From NCBI RefSeq assembly GCF_027943255.1, contig NC_072895.1:21302001-21366000 (forward strand): a stretch of DNA of 64,000 nucleotides, written 5' to 3'. How positions within the stretch are numbered: the first letter of the stretch is position 1; every line of letters begins with the position of its first letter. Shown piece by piece: positions 63,040-64,000 of the stretch. A model generated the notes under the pieces. It was not told the origin of the DNA. It searched no databases and saw nothing but the letters and a program-made list of their open reading frames with translations. The position numbers and the translations under genes were made by a program. The DNA comes from Anastrepha obliqua (lineage: Eukaryota > Arthropoda > Insecta > Diptera > Tephritidae).

Positions 63040-64000
63040 GCGCGATAGGTTAAATTAAGTTAACCTGGTTCGCATTACGGTTGGCCACGCATAGACCATT
63101 GGTCCCTAGCGCTGCCAGATGGAGACCGACCTCTATGAATACCTAAAGTAGACATCATGCAGGATGTCAGCGCTTTTGACGAATCTAAGCAGTGCTGGGA
63201 GATCCGCTTTTGAGACGTCCTCCAGAGCCTCAAACAGTGGGGCTCCCAGGCATTTTAAACGCGTTTTTAATAATGCCGGACAAACGCACAAAAGGTGTTC
63301 TAAAGTTTTCGCAACATCCTCTCTGCATTTCCTGCATTTGTCCTATGATACCTATGACAGTTCTGCAGTCCTTTCGTGAGAGCGTAAGTACGAATTGAGT
63401 CAGTTTTTTGCACTTTGTTCGACACATAACTTTTGCTGTTTTGCATGAGGTGAGATTAGTCCACCTAGCTTCCACTCGCTTTTTCATGTAGTACTGTATT
63501 TACGGGTTTCCTTGTATACTGCATTTAGCGGTTTTAGTATGTCGTTTTCCTGTTCAAATGGTAGTCTAACAGCACTTTTTGCTATCTCATCTACTATTTC
63601 GTTTCTCCATAATGCGTTTGTGACCAGGTACCCAATAGATATGGAGCCTTCTGTTTGCGGTTAGCCTTTCTATGGCCTCCCTGCTCCGTTGAACATTTTT
63701 GGACTTGAAACAATATGAGCTTATTGCTGTTGTTGCTGTTTGACTGTCCACGTATATATTAATAATTGAGTTCTTTCTTGGTTTTGTGTTGGCCAGCTCC
63801 ACGGCTTTCCCCACAGCAAAAACTTCCGCTTGGAAAATACTGCTCTGGTCTGGCAGCTTGATAGGCTGCCTACTCCCTAGTTTTGAGCAGTAAATCCCCG
63901 CACCCATTTCGTCCAAAGCTTTGGAGCCATACCTGTAGATGTGAAAAGTCCTATGGACAGGCTTCATGCCTTTATGCCATCCCTGCTCTTCAATTGTAGT
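63040..64000 (-). mobile_element. RNase H-bearing LINE fragment, running out of the window
   Basis: The minus strand encodes an RNase H part: RYGSKALDEMGAGIYCSK (the usual TDGSK Asp is lost, reading RYGSK), FQAEVFAVGKAVELANT (Glu), IINIYVDSQTATTAISS (Asp) and HIYWVPGHKRIMEKR (frame then disturbed). The C-terminus reads LEDVSKADLPALLRFVKSA and stops at 63133-63135. The 5' part lies beyond the right edge. Confidence 0.8.

Noticed and set aside
1..64000. CRISPR array, LTR retrotransposon or viral insertion
   Set aside because: No regular spacer pattern, no long direct terminal repeats flanking gag/pol frames, and no viral structural or polymerase motif apart from LINE reverse transcriptase.

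Overview
The window looks like nuclear DNA of a higher fly, most likely a tephritid fruit fly: it is AT-rich, has one large intron-split gene with a clear Drosophila counterpart, and is packed with degenerate dipteran transposons. The genus cannot be fixed from this window alone.

The only clear host gene is hikaru genki (hig), on the plus strand from 16907 to 35278. Eight coding exons can be drawn with consensus splice sites and a continuous reading frame: 16907-18121, 21162-21386, 26171-26268, 27016-27090, 30311-30647, 30801-31283, 34106-34288 and 35067-35278 (stop). They encode about 942 residues: a long charged, basic N-terminal region, one immunoglobulin domain and a run of complement control protein (sushi) modules. 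The signal-peptide exon is probably left of, or hidden upstream in, the window. In Drosophila the product is a secreted protein of the cholinergic synaptic cleft.

Almost everything else recognisable is mobile DNA. From 1 to 16.2 kb there are mariner and Tc1-like fragments, non-LTR retrotransposon pieces on both strands, and a broken gene of a widespread arthropod multicopy family (family X, 8390-10166) that was hit by a tRNA-derived SINE and by a truncated retroelement. The hig introns hold at least six DNA elements. From 35.3 to 46 kb there are two AT-rich tandem arrays (periods about 114 and 109 bp), RTE-like fragments and TTAA-flanked elements. From 46 to 56 kb there is a dense pile of LINE, SINE and mariner pieces, including a three-layer nest. 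From 56.6 to 59.1 kb there is a Tc3-like transposase relic beside a mariner whose 346-codon transposase frame is uninterrupted. From 60.9 to 62.8 kb there is a 1.95-kb element with inverted repeats of about 0.5 kb, CACTG ends and TTA flanks, carrying the N-terminal part of a second family-X gene.

The most interesting candidates are: family X as the cargo, perhaps the transposase, of a CACTG-ended long-TIR DNA transposon; a tRNA-derived SINE family with at least ten copies in the window; a group of TTAA-flanked G-run-ended elements; and a pogo-like non-autonomous element carrying a C-terminal zinc finger and five copies of one 15-bp motif. No true tRNA, rRNA, CRISPR or bacterial-type feature was seen.
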